The notes under the pieces are model-generated. The model worked only from the letters and a program-made list of their open reading frames with translations, searched no databases and was not told the DNA's origin. Shown here piece by piece: positions 1 to 8,168 of a stretch of 49,307 nucleotides of DNA (the first letter of the stretch is position 1; every line of letters starts with the position of its first letter). Location of the stretch: positions 1-49,307 of the forward strand of contig NZ_JANUGP010000042.1 in NCBI RefSeq assembly GCF_024753135.1. Direction: 5' to 3'. Source of the DNA: Streptomyces pyxinicus (GTDB taxonomy: Bacteria; Actinomycetota; Actinomycetes; Streptomycetales; Streptomycetaceae). Both the position numbers and the translations under genes were made by a program.

Positions 1-1786
1 CAAGAGCCGCGACCGGTCGTCGGCCGACTCCGGCCGGGGCGGCGGTAAGGGCGGCGCCGGGAAGTCCGGCTCCGGAGGCGCAGGCCGCTCCGGTGGCGGG
101 CAGAAGCCCGGCGGCACCTTCGGCCGGGGCGCCGACACCAAGACGAAGGGCAAGCCGACCGGCTCCAAGGACCTCGCCGCCACGAAGACGTCCGGGAAGA
201 GCGCGGACGCGCAGAAGGCGGCGGCCGCGCGCCGGGAGGCGAAGAAGGACCGGGCCCGCCCGGAGGCCAAGAAGCAGGGGTCGCTGGAGCGGATGCGCCG
301 CAAGAGCGACGGTGCCAGCGGCAAGGACGGCGCGTCCGGCAAGGGCAAGCCGTCCTCCGGGGGCGGCGCGGCGTCGTCGAAGGGCGCCGAGGCCAGGAAG
401 AACAGGCCCGGTCGCGGCCGGACCGACAAGGCCGGGCCGGAGACGAAGCCCAAGGCCAAGGCGGACGGTGGCAAGGGCAAGACGACGCCGACCAAGGGCG
501 GGACGACGAAGCCGGGCGGCTCCAGCGGCGCCACCGGCAAGGGCTCCGGCACGAAGCCGACGTCCGGGAAGACCGGCCCGGCAAAGGGCCCGGGCGGCAA
601 GGGCAGTGCGAAGAAGAAGCCCACCGGTACGGGAACAGCCAAGGGCGGCAAGACCACGAAGGCCCCCAAGGGGTCCTCGACGGCTCCGCCGAAGGCCACC
701 TCCCCCAAGCCCAAGACCCCGGCCAAGAAGAAGGCCCCGGTCAAGGGCAAAGGCACTGGTGGAAAGGCCGGAGCGACGAAGAAGACGCCCGGCTCGAAGA
801 AGAAGTCCACCGGGGCCAGGGGCGGGACGGCCACCCCGCCGAAGGCGGTGAAGGTGGACCTCACCAAGAAGCCCAAGGCGCCGAAGGGGTCCTCGACGAG
901 CCCGCCGAAGGCGACGTCGCCCAAGGCCGGGCGCAAGAAGAAGCCGGGGCCGAAGCGGAAGAAGCCGAAGGCCGGGCCCACGACCGCGCCGACCGGCGCG
1001 GGCACCGGAGCCGGGGGGCCGAAGGGCGCCGGCGGCCCGACGAGTTCCCGGCCCGGCTCGCGCTCGCGCCGTACGCGGGGGCACACGCCGCCGCCCAGGA
1101 GCGCCCCGCACGCGAGCGGGGAGTGGCTGCGGCCGCCGCCCGGGATGAGGGCGGAGTACACCGTCACCCTCGAACGGATCGAGCCGGAGGCCAAGCCGCC
1201 CGAGCCCAAGGCCCCGGCCGCCCTCACCGCGGGCAGCCCCGCCGGGACGGACCCCGAGCCGCCGGCACCGGCACCGGCGGCGGAGGCGACCGCCTCGACC
1301 ACCAGCTCCAGCACGACCACCACCGGGGCCGGCACGGTCCCCGCACCCAGGAGGGAGGCGCGGCCCATGGGCGGAGCGCCCGCAGTACGGGGCGTCGAGG
1401 ACGTTCAGTTCGCCGACGCCGAGCTGACGGTCTACGACGTCATCGAGTCCGACGCGGACATGGCCCAGGAGATCCTCGCCGGGGCGGAGCACGCCCGGAT
1501 GGTCGCCGACCGGTGCCAGAACCTGGTGACCTCGCTGGAGTCGCTGCACGCCGAGCTGACCGCCAAGTCGGTACCCGGCCGCCTTATCGGCTGGTGCGCC
1601 CGCCTGATCGAGCGGGCCGGGGTCGTGGAGACCAAAGCGACCAAGCTCGCCGACGGTCTGCCGGGCGCCTCGGAGGCCATCGCCCACGCCGGTGAGGTCG
1701 CCGCCGAGTACGACAAGCACCCCGCCGACGTGACCCGCGACATGGGCCACACCGCACCCGCCGACGCCTCGTACCACCAGGAGTAG
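1..1786 (+). CDS. Pro/Lys-rich transfer-cluster protein, C-terminal part (start at 48760)
   Basis: Open from base 2 with no in-frame stop until TAG at 1784-1786. Base 1 completes a GGC codon started by the last two bases of the window. Residues 183 to about 540 of the joined protein are low complexity, rich in Lys, Gly, Thr, Ser and Pro, and resemble a disordered nucleic-acid-binding tail. A block KAPKGSST(A/S)PPKATSPK occurs twice (about 655-710 and 875-930). The last 130 residues form a normal globular or helical domain beginning VRGVEDVQFADAEL. Its end (AEYDKHPADVT...) resembles the end of the next gene product, so the two may share a C-terminal module. Function unknown; binding to transferred DNA is one possibility. 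Confidence 0.75.
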   Translation, partial: KSRDRSSADSGRGGGKGGAGKSGSGGAGRSGGGQKPGGTFGRGADTKTKGKPTGSKDLAATKTSGKSADAQKAAAARREAKKDRARPEAKKQGSLERMRRKSDGASGKDGASGKGKPSSGGGAASSKGAEARKNRPGRGRTDKAGPETKPKAKADGGKGKTTPTKGGTTKPGGSSGATGKGSGTKPTSGKTGPAKGPGGKGSAKKKPTGTGTAKGGKTTKAPKGSSTAPPKATSPKPKTPAKKKAPVKGKGTGGKAGATKKTPGSKKKSTGARGGTATPPKAVKVDLTKKPKAPKGSSTSPPKATSPKAGRKKKPGPKRKKPKAGPTTAPTGAGTGAGGPKGAGGPTSSRPGSRSRRTRGHTPPPRSAPHASGEWLRPPPGMRAEYTVTLERIEPEAKPPEPKAPAALTAGSPAGTDPEPPAPAPAAEATASTTSSSTTTTGAGTVPAPRREARPMGGAPAVRGVEDVQFADAELTVYDVIESDADMAQEILAGAEHARMVADRCQNLVTSLESLHAELTAKSVPGRLIGWCARLIERAGVVETKATKLADGLPGASEAIAHAGEVAAEYDKHPADVTRDMGHTAPADASYHQE

Positions 1787-1791
1787 AAGCC

Positions 1792-2211
1792 ATGGCAATG
1801 GATCTCGCACGCATGGGCGGCAAGATCGCCGACACCATCGTCGACGGCGTCACCTTCACCATCATCGTGGTGCGCCTGGCCGCCGCGTCGACGGCGATGC
1901 TCGCGCTCAGCGAGGCCGTGCGCGGCGCCTTCAAGTACGTCGAGGGCTGTGCGAAGTCGGTCGACCACCTCGCCGACACCGCCTCCGGCCTCAACGTCGA
2001 CCCGGCGGTCGTCAGCGCCCACCAGGACGCGGCGACCGTCATGCGCGGCGTCCTGGCCGACGCCGAGGACCTGTCCACCGAGGCCGCCGAGATGGCCTCG
2101 GACTTCCGGACCGCCAAGGACGAGCACGAGGCCGACTACGGCCCCGTGCACGAGGCGATGACGAACAAGCCCGGTCAGATCGCCGACCGGACGTACTACA
2201 GCAACCGATAG
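1792..2211 (+). CDS. Small transfer-cluster protein with one hydrophobic segment
   Basis: 139 aa, ATG start 5 nt after the preceding stop, with GGAG upstream; clearly the same operon. Residues about 18-40 (GVTFTIIVVRLAAASTAML) are hydrophobic and may be a membrane segment. The rest is predicted helical. The C-terminus (HEADYGPVHEAMTNKPG) resembles the end of the upstream 777-aa protein, which suggests duplication of a short C-terminal module. No known family is recognised. Context suggests a membrane-associated transfer protein. Confidence 0.75.
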   Translation: MAMDLARMGGKIADTIVDGVTFTIIVVRLAAASTAMLALSEAVRGAFKYVEGCAKSVDHLADTASGLNVDPAVVSAHQDAATVMRGVLADAEDLSTEAAEMASDFRTAKDEHEADYGPVHEAMTNKPGQIADRTYYSNR

Positions 2212-2219
2212 CCCACCCC

Positions 2220-2261
2220 GGGCGGGGCGGCCGGAGCCTGCGGGCACCGGCCGCCCCGCCC
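2220..2261. terminator. 15-bp GC hairpin between transfer genes
   Basis: Perfect 15-bp inverted repeat (2220-2234 and 2247-2261) with a 12-nt loop, directly after the stop at 2211. There is no T-run, which is common for Streptomyces terminators. It may instead reduce read-through from the first two genes into the ATPase genes. Confidence 0.5.
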
Positions 2262-2285
2262 GTCCGAGACACGGAGGTAGACCTC

Positions 2286-3137
2286 ATGCTCGCTCGCGTG
2301 CACGCCCGGGCCCGCGCGAAGGCTGGCCGCGTCGCCACCGCCGCCGGGGCCGCGGTGCTCACCGGAGGGCTGTTCACCGACTTCCTCACCGGCCCCGGCA
2401 TCGCCGCCGCCGTCACCACGGCCGGTCTCGGCCTGGCGACGAACATCAAGATCCTGAAAGCCCCCAGCTCGGCGAAGGCCACCGCCATCGGCGTCTACGC
2501 CTCCCCGCACATGGGCACCGCCCTCCTGCTGGTCGGTGAGCGCCTGGCGCCCGACAACGGCGTCTCCCTGCTCGTGCAGGCCAGCGTCGTCGCGGTGTGG
2601 ACCGGGGCCACCTGGTTCATCCGCCCCGGCCGCCTGGCCCGCGAGCTCGTTGACGAGGCCGTGTTGCAGGAGATCGCGGCGGCGACCAAGGACGCCGAGG
2701 AGAAGGCGGCCGCCGAGGTCGCCGTCCTCCAGGTCGACCCCGACGAGAGCGACGCGGCCCGCTGGTGGCGTCAGGAGTTCACCGGCGAGGGCGGCATCGC
2801 TCCCGGCACCGTGCTCCTGGAGCACCAGCGGGTGAGCGAGGAGTGCGTGGCCCTCGTCGTCGGCTCGGCGCAGCGCGGCACACCGGTCCCCGACATCTCC
2901 AAGCCGCGCCTGTCGGCGCACCTGGACGTGCCCGAGGAGCTGATCGAGCTCGGGCCCGTGCCCGGCCGGGGCGCCGGCGTCCGGCTCCTGACGATCGGCC
3001 CCCGCCCCCAGCCCCCCGAGGAGGCGAAGACCGCCGGGAGCGACGAGGAGGTCTGGAAGGAAATCGCGGCGACCGCAATGCCGGGCGTCGAATTGATCGA
3101 GGCGAACACCTACGAAATCCGAAAGGAGTTGACCTGA
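2286..3137 (+). CDS. Membrane protein upstream of the FtsK-like ATPase
   Basis: 283 aa, ATG start with ACGGAGG about 9 nt upstream. The N-terminal 30 residues are Arg/Ala rich. Hydrophobic stretches follow at about 20-55 (AAVLTGGLFTDFLTGPGIAAA) and 70-100 (two more short segments), then a soluble domain of about 180 residues. It ends 3 nt before the FtsK-like gene, so the two are almost certainly co-transcribed. The layout of a membrane partner followed by a pump fits actinobacterial transfer operons, where the partner holds the ATPase at the membrane. Family not recognised. Confidence 0.8.
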   Translation: MLARVHARARAKAGRVATAAGAAVLTGGLFTDFLTGPGIAAAVTTAGLGLATNIKILKAPSSAKATAIGVYASPHMGTALLLVGERLAPDNGVSLLVQASVVAVWTGATWFIRPGRLARELVDEAVLQEIAAATKDAEEKAAAEVAVLQVDPDESDAARWWRQEFTGEGGIAPGTVLLEHQRVSEECVALVVGSAQRGTPVPDISKPRLSAHLDVPEELIELGPVPGRGAGVRLLTIGPRPQPPEEAKTAGSDEEVWKEIAATAMPGVELIEANTYEIRKELT

Positions 3138-3140
3138 CCC

Positions 3141-4586
3141 GTGATGGACGTAAGGGAAAAGGGCGTTCGGGAATACGTGCTGAAAACCCCGCCCGGCGGC
3201 GTGAAGAGATACGACCACGACGCCCTGTGTGACCTGCTCGAAGTCGCTGACCGCTCGCGGGTCATCTTCGAGCAGGGCGTCGGCCGCGAGGCGATCGTGC
3301 GGGTCTACCCGTCGAACCCGCTGATGAACATGCGCGAGATGCGCCCGGACGACCTGGCGATGGACGCCCGGGGTCGTATCCGCCTCGGCACCTACTACGA
3401 CGGCTCGCCGCTGTGGTTCCGCCTTTTCGACCCGAAGACCGGAAATGCCCAGCGCGGCGCGGTATTCGGCACGACGGGCGCCGGTAAATCCAGGCTGGTC
3501 CAGGCGATCCTGATCGCCTGCAAGCAGTCCGGCATCGTCGTCCACCTCGCCGACCTCAAGTCGGGCCAGTCGGTCCCCGAGGCCGCGGGGAACGTCGCCA
3601 CCCGGGTCACCACGCAGTACGAGACCATCCTCATGCTGCGCGGCCTGGTCGCCGAGGCCGAACGCCGGATGAATGACTACGCGGCCCGCGGCCGCTCCGG
3701 CTTCGTCATCAACGACCCCGACCCGCTGATGTACGGGATCGTCGACGAAGCCAACCGGCTGCTGGAGAAGAACGCTCCCTTCCGCGACGAGGCCGCCTAT
3801 CTCATCAAGGAGTTGGGCCGAACCGGCCGTTCCGTGGGCGTCGGCATCATCATCGCCGCCCAGGCCGGCCACCTCGACGAGCTCGGCGGCAGCGACACGC
3901 TGCGCGCCATGCTCAAGGAGGGCGAGGTCATCCTGCTGCGCTGGTCCAGCGGCATGATGCAGCAGCTCGTCGGCGACGGCCTGGTCCCGCGCGGCGAAGC
4001 CCTCCAGCCGATCCCGAAGGTCATCGGTCGGGTCCAGCGCATCCGCCGGTACAACGAGGTCGCCACCGACGACGACGAGGACGCCAACAGCCAGGGCATG
4101 CTCTACCACCTCACCGGGCCTCGCCCGATGAGCATGGCCAGGACGTTCGTCGTCGGCTCCGTCGCCCCCACCACGGGCTTCGACCCGCTGATCCTCGACC
4201 TGTACGGTCCCGGCGCCCCACCGGGCGAGGTGATCGACCTGATGGCGTACGTGACGGCCAAGGAGCTCAAGGCCCTCGCCGACAGCGACGACGGAGAAGG
4301 CGCCGCCGGTCCCGCCGGCGGTTCCACCGCACCGGTCGCCGCCGCTGCCGCGGCCGCCGAGCCCGAGCCGTCCACCGCGCCGAAGTCGATCGCCGACCGG
4401 GTCCTCGCGCTCCTCCCGCCCGAGGGGATGACGGTGCCCGACCTCATGGTGGCGCTCGACGCCGACGGCCACAGCACCCGCCCGGTCCGGCGCGGCACGC
4501 TGAACACCACGCTCAGCACGATGCGCAAGGAAGGGTTGCTGCCCCGGCCGGACGGATCGGGCCTGGTCCTGCCGAACCCGTCCTAG
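3141..4586 (+). CDS. FtsK/SpoIIIE-type DNA translocase (TraB-like conjugation ATPase)
   Basis: 481 aa, GTG start with GAAAGGAG 10 nt upstream; ATG at 3144 is the alternative. Walker A GTTGAGKS lies at residues 110-117. Walker B LMYGIVDEAN lies at 196-205, followed by a RecA-like segment with AAQAGHLDELGG. A Gly/Ala/Pro linker (about 385-415) leads to a C-terminal winged-helix-like domain (about 416-481). In Streptomyces TraB proteins and FtsK such a domain reads short DNA repeats. The inferred role is pumping DNA through the mating pore. It lacks the long membrane domain of chromosomal FtsK, and the upstream membrane protein may supply it. A relaxase is also encoded, so this could serve as the coupling protein. 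Confidence 0.88.
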   Translation: MMDVREKGVREYVLKTPPGGVKRYDHDALCDLLEVADRSRVIFEQGVGREAIVRVYPSNPLMNMREMRPDDLAMDARGRIRLGTYYDGSPLWFRLFDPKTGNAQRGAVFGTTGAGKSRLVQAILIACKQSGIVVHLADLKSGQSVPEAAGNVATRVTTQYETILMLRGLVAEAERRMNDYAARGRSGFVINDPDPLMYGIVDEANRLLEKNAPFRDEAAYLIKELGRTGRSVGVGIIIAAQAGHLDELGGSDTLRAMLKEGEVILLRWSSGMMQQLVGDGLVPRGEALQPIPKVIGRVQRIRRYNEVATDDDEDANSQGMLYHLTGPRPMSMARTFVVGSVAPTTGFDPLILDLYGPGAPPGEVIDLMAYVTAKELKALADSDDGEGAAGPAGGSTAPVAAAAAAAEPEPSTAPKSIADRVLALLPPEGMTVPDLMVALDADGHSTRPVRRGTLNTTLSTMRKEGLLPRPDGSGLVLPNPS

Positions 4587-4631
4587 TCGCTGTCGGTCCG
4601 TGGTCCCATGCTGTCCCCGGAAGGAGACCGC

Positions 4632-4778
4632 ATGGACTTCGAGTTCGACTGCTGGTGCTGCGGCATCACCAACGCAGTCTGGGGCCGCCCGGTCGGCTTC
4701 TGGACCGAGCGCTACCGATTACCGGCCGAGTGGGACTGCTGGAACTGCGACGCCACGAACATCACCCCGGACGACTGA
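4632..4778 (+). CDS. 48-aa zinc-ribbon-like small protein with a TTA codon
   Basis: Short frame with an ATG start and a good Shine-Dalgarno (GGAAGGAG at about 4619-4626). The protein begins MDFEFDCWCCG and contains a second cluster CWNC, giving a CxxC-CxxC pattern that could hold one zinc. Codon 30 (4719-4721) is TTA, a leucine codon that is rare in Streptomyces and read by the bldA tRNA. Translation may therefore depend on developmental stage. It follows the ATPase gene by 45 nt and precedes a strong hairpin, so it probably ends that transcript. Confidence 0.7.
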   Translation: MDFEFDCWCCGITNAVWGRPVGFWTERYRLPAEWDCWNCDATNITPDD

Positions 4779-4797
4779 TCAACAACCACACACCGTA

Positions 4798-4831
4798 CGA
4801 GGGCCCCGGAGACCGAACTCCGGGGCCCTCG
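4798..4831. terminator. 14-bp hairpin terminator
   Basis: Perfect 14-bp stem (4798-4811 with 4818-4831) and the loop ACCGAA, 19 nt after the stop of the 48-aa gene. It most likely ends the transcript that carries the FtsK-like gene. Confidence 0.7.
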
Positions 4832-4871
4832 CCGTCCCCCGCCCGTCTACGAGCGTCACCGAGGGAACAGC

Positions 4872-5147
4872 ATGATCCGCACCACCATCACCTGCCAGCG
4901 CGACAACTGCCTGGCCCTCTACCTCCCCGACACCGACGCCGGAGCCGACGTTCTCGAACGGGCCGCCCGGGCGCTCGGCTGGCGCCGAACCGGCAACTAC
5001 AGCCACGCCTGCCCCGGCTGCGTCGCGGGCCAGGGACCGGTCCTGGAACGGGGTCAGTGCCCCACCTGCACCGGCATGACCGTGGACCTGCCCCAGGGCT
5101 CCACCTGCCGCTACTGCCAGACCGTCACTCCGCACACCACCTACTGA
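4872..5147 (+). CDS. Zinc-ribbon protein, 91 aa
   Basis: ATG start after GAGGGAAC. Four Cys pairs are visible: CQRDNC near the N-terminus, CPGC at about residues 47-50, CPTC at about 63-66 and CRYC at about 79-82. These could form two zinc knuckles. It lies directly upstream of the SpdB-like gene. Small Cys-rich proteins are common among transfer and spread genes of Streptomyces plasmids, but no enzyme activity can be assigned. A nucleic-acid or protein-binding role is an inference. Confidence 0.75.
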   Translation: MIRTTITCQRDNCLALYLPDTDAGADVLERAARALGWRRTGNYSHACPGCVAGQGPVLERGQCPTCTGMTVDLPQGSTCRYCQTVTPHTTY

Positions 5148-5168
5148 TCCCGGAAGGAGGCACCGTCC

Positions 5169-5684
5169 ATGGTGCCCGTGCCCGACCCCCGCAAGACGCC
5201 CCTGACCGACGCCGAGGCCGAGATCGAGGCCCGCCGCCTCATCGAGGACGGCTACCGCCAGGAGGGCCCGGCCCCCGTGCCGACGCAGACCTTCCACCGC
5301 GACCCGACGCCTCCCCCGGCGTACGGGCCGACCCCGCCGGTCGCCCAGCCGGGGCGACCGCCGATGTCCCAGCGCGCCACGGACGCCAGCGCCCTGATGC
5401 TCTCCGGCAGCGTCGCCGCCCTCTCCGTCGGCGGCGCCACCTCGCTCGTCCTCTACACCCTCGACCAGGTCGACCCCGTGACCCTCGCCATCGGCGGCGC
5501 CGGGCCCGTCGCCCTGGTCCTCGCCGCCGGATCGCTCCTGAAGGCCGTGGGCCGGGCCAAGGCGACGTCCGCGCCGGCGGAAGTCCACAACCACTTCACC
5601 GGCCCGGTCCGCCAGGAGACGACCAACGTCTCCAGCCAGCCCCGGGGCCTGTTCGTCCGCACCCGCAACGAGCTCCACCGCTGA
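5169..5684 (+). CDS. SpdB-like plasmid spread membrane protein
   Basis: 171 aa, ATG start with CCGGAAGGAGG about 10 nt upstream. A charged N-terminus is followed by a Pro-rich region (about 35-65). Two hydrophobic segments lie at about 75-95 (ALMLSGSVAALSVGGATSLVL) and 103-125. A basic tail of the form TTNVSSQPRGLFVRTRN matches the tail style of SpdB spread proteins of Streptomyces conjugative plasmids and integrative elements. Those proteins help spread the plasmid through mycelium after transfer, probably across septa. The assignment rests on architecture and tail pattern. Confidence 0.65.
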   Translation: MVPVPDPRKTPLTDAEAEIEARRLIEDGYRQEGPAPVPTQTFHRDPTPPPAYGPTPPVAQPGRPPMSQRATDASALMLSGSVAALSVGGATSLVLYTLDQVDPVTLAIGGAGPVALVLAAGSLLKAVGRAKATSAPAEVHNHFTGPVRQETTNVSSQPRGLFVRTRNELHR

Positions 5685-5722
5685 CTCTCCCCCGCCCCGC
5701 GAAACCGCAGACCAACACCCGT

Positions 5723-5757
5723 AAGCCCTGTTAGGCCCAACAGGTCTAACAGGGCTT
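5723..5757. terminator. Hairpin, copy 1 of the GTTRGRCCCAACAGG gene-end repeat
   Basis: 12-bp perfect stem (5723-5734 with 5746-5757) ending in CTT. Nested inside are CCTGTT/AACAGG arms that belong to the palindrome family found at eleven gene ends. Likely terminator of the SpdB-like transcript. Confidence 0.7.
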
Positions 5758-5781
5758 CCGTCCGACAAGGAGAGCCCTCTC

Positions 5782-5976
5782 GTGGCCGTGTCCCTCAGCG
5801 TCGTCGTCCTGCTGGCGCTCGTCGTCCTCGTCCTGCTGCGCAACGGCGCCCTGCGCTTCCTGCCCGCCCTGGCCGCGATCGGGTTCGGCTTCTTCCTCGC
5901 CTCCACCGGCGCGGCCGCGCCCATCAACTCCGCCGCCGGCGGACTCGCCGACCTGCTCGCCCGCATCAGCTTCTGA
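5782..5976 (+). CDS. Small hydrophobic membrane protein, 64 aa
   Basis: GTG start with AAGGAGAG about 9 nt upstream. Almost the whole protein is hydrophobic: residues 4-20 (SLSVVVLLALVVLVLL) and 25-47 form two likely membrane helices. Small membrane proteins of this type sit among spread (Spd) genes in Streptomyces plasmids. Its position after the SpdB-like gene supports a similar role. No specific family is named. Confidence 0.7.
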   Translation: MAVSLSVVVLLALVVLVLLRNGALRFLPALAAIGFGFFLASTGAAAPINSAAGGLADLLARISF

Positions 5977-5989
5977 CAGGAGAACCGAC

Positions 5990-6334
5990 TTGAGCGCCAC
6001 CCACATCACCGTCAGCCACGGCAGCGACTTCCTCGGCGTCGACATCCTCCCCGTCGGCCAGCTGCGCGAGTTCGGACAGCACGTCCGCAGCGTCCTGCCG
6101 ACCGACGACCACCCGCCCCTCACCGCGCTCCTGGACGCGGCGGGCGAGAGCGAGCACGCCCTCGACAGCGGCCAGGCCGCCCTGCTCGCCGTCCTGCTGC
6201 GCCGCGCGGCCGCGCACCGGCGGCTGCGGAAGCCGTACCGCGAGATCGCCTCCCGCCTGGGCATCGCGGCCGCCAACGCCGCCGCCGACCCCGAGCCCTG
6301 GACCTGGACCCCGACCACCGAAGGACACCGATGA
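5990..6334 (+). CDS. Hypothetical 114-aa protein of the spread cluster
   Basis: TTG start, chosen because ACAGGAGAA lies 5-10 nt upstream and no ATG or GTG fits. The protein starts MSATHITVSHGSDFLGVD. Its central part is helical (LDSGQAALLAVLLRRAAAHRRLRKPYREIASRL), with an HTH-like character but no clear DNA-binding signature. Its stop overlaps the start of the next gene (ATGA), so the two are translationally coupled. Confidence 0.7.
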   Translation: MSATHITVSHGSDFLGVDILPVGQLREFGQHVRSVLPTDDHPPLTALLDAAGESEHALDSGQAALLAVLLRRAAAHRRLRKPYREIASRLGIAAANAAADPEPWTWTPTTEGHR

Positions 6335-6789
6335 CCACCACCGCCCCCGTCGACGCCCGTCTGGACGCCGCCAACACCACCGTGCTCGCCGAGATCAGCA
6401 GGACCGACGCCAAGGCCGGCGTCCTGCTCACCAGCTTCTCCCTGCCGCTGGCCGCGCTGGTTGCCGCGGTGCCCGGACACGCCTTACCGCCCGCCGCCGC
6501 CGTCCTCGTCGCGGCCGGCACCGTCGGCCTGGTCGCCGCGATGCTCGTCGTCCTCCTGGTCGTCCGCCCCCGGCTGACCGGCGCCGCCCGCGGCTCCTTC
6601 CTCTACTGGTCGCTCTGCACGCCCGAAGCCCTGGTCGAGGACCTGAACAACCCCGGCGACCGCGCCGCCCACGTCATCCACCTCAGCCAGATCGCCCGCC
6701 GCAAGTACCGGGGGCTGCGCCTGGCCGGGGACATCACCGGCGCCTCGCTCGTCACCCTCGCCGCCGCCCTGCTCGCCTCCCTGATCTGA
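6331..6789 (+). CDS. PycTM-like transmembrane protein (Pycsar effector family)
   Basis: 152 aa, ATG start overlapping the preceding stop. The N-terminal RTDAKAGVLL motif leads into two adjacent hydrophobic helices (about 32-52 and 54-77). A spacer contains HLSQIARRKYRGL, and a third hydrophobic segment closes the protein (about 133-152). This order matches PycTM-type effectors of the Pycsar defence family, which disrupt membranes when a cyclic pyrimidine nucleotide is bound. No pyrimidine cyclase gene is recognised nearby, so defence by the known route is doubtful. Entry exclusion or control of mating is an alternative. Codon 52 (6484-6486) is TTA, so expression may need bldA tRNA. Confidence 0.65.
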   Translation: MTTTAPVDARLDAANTTVLAEISRTDAKAGVLLTSFSLPLAALVAAVPGHALPPAAAVLVAAGTVGLVAAMLVVLLVVRPRLTGAARGSFLYWSLCTPEALVEDLNNPGDRAAHVIHLSQIARRKYRGLRLAGDITGASLVTLAAALLASLI

Positions 6790-6801
6790 CCGGAGAACAC
6801 C

Positions 6802-7455
6802 ATGCACATCGGAGACCGCATCGAGCTGACCGCCCAGGTCGAGTCGCTCGGCCGCGTCGCCCACATCGGCGACCAGGGCGTCATCCAGGGAACCCACGTC
6901 GACGACTACCTCACCGTCCGCATGGACGACGGCCGCCCCCAGTTCCCCCGCCGCGACGAGGTGACCGTCCTCGACGGCACCGCCCCGTCCTCGACCTACG
7001 AGCGGGACCTGGCCGCCGCCAAGCGCGCCGGCCGCGCATGGGGCTGCACCTGCGGCGCCGACAACCCGCCGCAGTACGACGCCTGCCACGCCTGCCAGCG
7101 CCCCTCGTGGACCTGCGCGGCCTGCGGCACGGTCAACACCAGCGCTCGCAGCGACTGCGACGAGTGCGCGGGGACGATGCCCGCCGAGCTCCTGGGCGAC
7201 CGGGAGGAGGGCTTCGAGATGACGTACGAGGAGTGGGTCGCCACCCAGATCGGGCCCCGCGTCGTCGGCGGCCGCTACGACCACGGCGACGACGCCAGCG
7301 CCTACGACGTCCTCGCCATCGAGCCGGGCCCGCGCCCCGTCGGGACGTGGCCGGTCTGGCAGATCACCGTGCGCGGCGCGAACGGCCAGGAGCACACCCA
7401 CTGCTCCGGCTGGAACCCCCGCCGCGACCGCGTCCGCACCGACCAGACCCGTTAG
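6802..7455 (+). CDS. Zinc-ribbon protein, 217 aa
   Basis: ATG start with CCGGAGAA 7 nt upstream, following the previous stop by 12 nt. The N-terminal half (about 1-60) looks like a small beta-rich domain (HIGDRIELTAQVESLGRV). Then come Cys pairs CTCGAD, CHACQ, CAACG and CDEC (about residues 79-125), consistent with two tandem zinc ribbons. The C-terminal part (about 135-217) is mixed alpha/beta. It could bind nucleic acid or partner proteins. No family name is claimed. The stop codon TAG forms the first bases of a gene-end repeat. Confidence 0.75.
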   Translation: MHIGDRIELTAQVESLGRVAHIGDQGVIQGTHVDDYLTVRMDDGRPQFPRRDEVTVLDGTAPSSTYERDLAAAKRAGRAWGCTCGADNPPQYDACHACQRPSWTCAACGTVNTSARSDCDECAGTMPAELLGDREEGFEMTYEEWVATQIGPRVVGGRYDHGDDASAYDVLAIEPGPRPVGTWPVWQITVRGANGQEHTHCSGWNPRRDRVRTDQTR

Positions 7456-7471
7456 ACCTAACACCCCCAAC
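7451..7471. repeat. Gene-end palindrome, copy 2
   Basis: GTTAGACCTAAC followed by ACCCCCAAC. The TAG at 7453-7455 is the stop codon of the preceding gene. Partial member of the eleven-copy family. Confidence 0.6.
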
Positions 7472-7520
7472 GGTGACGTCCGGGGGAAGTCGCCCGCACC
7501 GTCACCCGGCACGACAGCAT

Positions 7521-7555
7521 GAGCCCGGGGGCCGCCGAAACCGGCCCCCGGGCTC
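7521..7555. terminator. 14-bp hairpin upstream of the 193-aa gene
   Basis: Perfect 14-bp stem (7521-7534 with 7542-7555), loop CCGAAAC. It lies between two genes of the cluster and shares the CCGAA-type loop with the hairpins at 4798 and 8169. Confidence 0.6.
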
Positions 7556-7569
7556 ACCGAGAGGAAACC

Positions 7570-8151
7570 ATGACCGACACCACCACCGCCGCCGACGGCC
7601 CCGCCTACTCCACCGAGGCGTACGCCGCCGTCGAGAAGGCCGGCCGCTCCCACCGCACCACCCTGTACGCGCCGAGCGTCCTGGAGCAGGCCGCCGAACT
7701 GCTCACCGACCTGTGGTCCGCCGGCGAGCGCCACGGCGTCACCGCCTCCGAGTGGGGATGGTCGGTCGACCTGGCCAGCGGCGCGCTCGACGTCGTCTCC
7801 CGCCGCTACGAGCGCCCGGAGAAGGAGCGCACCGTCGAGGAGACCCTCACCCTGGCCCGGCACCTGCTGGAGGCCCTGACGTCCGACGAGATCGGCCTGA
7901 GTGCCAAGCCCGGCCCCCGCGCCAGCGTCGTCGTCGAGCGCGGCGACCGCACCCCGCGCGGCGGCTTCCACGGGGACGCGAACGTGATCGTCGGCATCTC
8001 CTCCAACACCGGATGGGACCTGGCCTTCAACCAGAACGGAGCCCCGCTCCTGTCGGTCTCCGCCCCGGCCTCGCAGGCCGGCGCCTCCCAGGTCGCCGAG
8101 ATCGTCCGGGCCCTCGTGCACGGCGAGCTGGGCAACCCGTTCCGCCGCTGA
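7570..8151 (+). CDS. Hypothetical 193-aa protein
   Basis: ATG start at 7570 preferred, with GAGAGGAAACC just upstream; a start at 7519 would lie across the hairpin. Begins MTDTTTAADGPAYSTEAYA. There is a helical segment (LEQAAELLTDLWSAGERHG) and an ERGDRTPRGGFHGDANVIVG region that looks beta-rich. No catalytic motif or known family is recognised. It belongs to the accessory genes downstream of the transfer operon. Confidence 0.7.
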   Translation: MTDTTTAADGPAYSTEAYAAVEKAGRSHRTTLYAPSVLEQAAELLTDLWSAGERHGVTASEWGWSVDLASGALDVVSRRYERPEKERTVEETLTLARHLLEALTSDEIGLSAKPGPRASVVVERGDRTPRGGFHGDANVIVGISSNTGWDLAFNQNGAPLLSVSAPASQAGASQVAEIVRALVHGELGNPFRR

Positions 8152-8168
8152 CCCACCACGACCGATCC

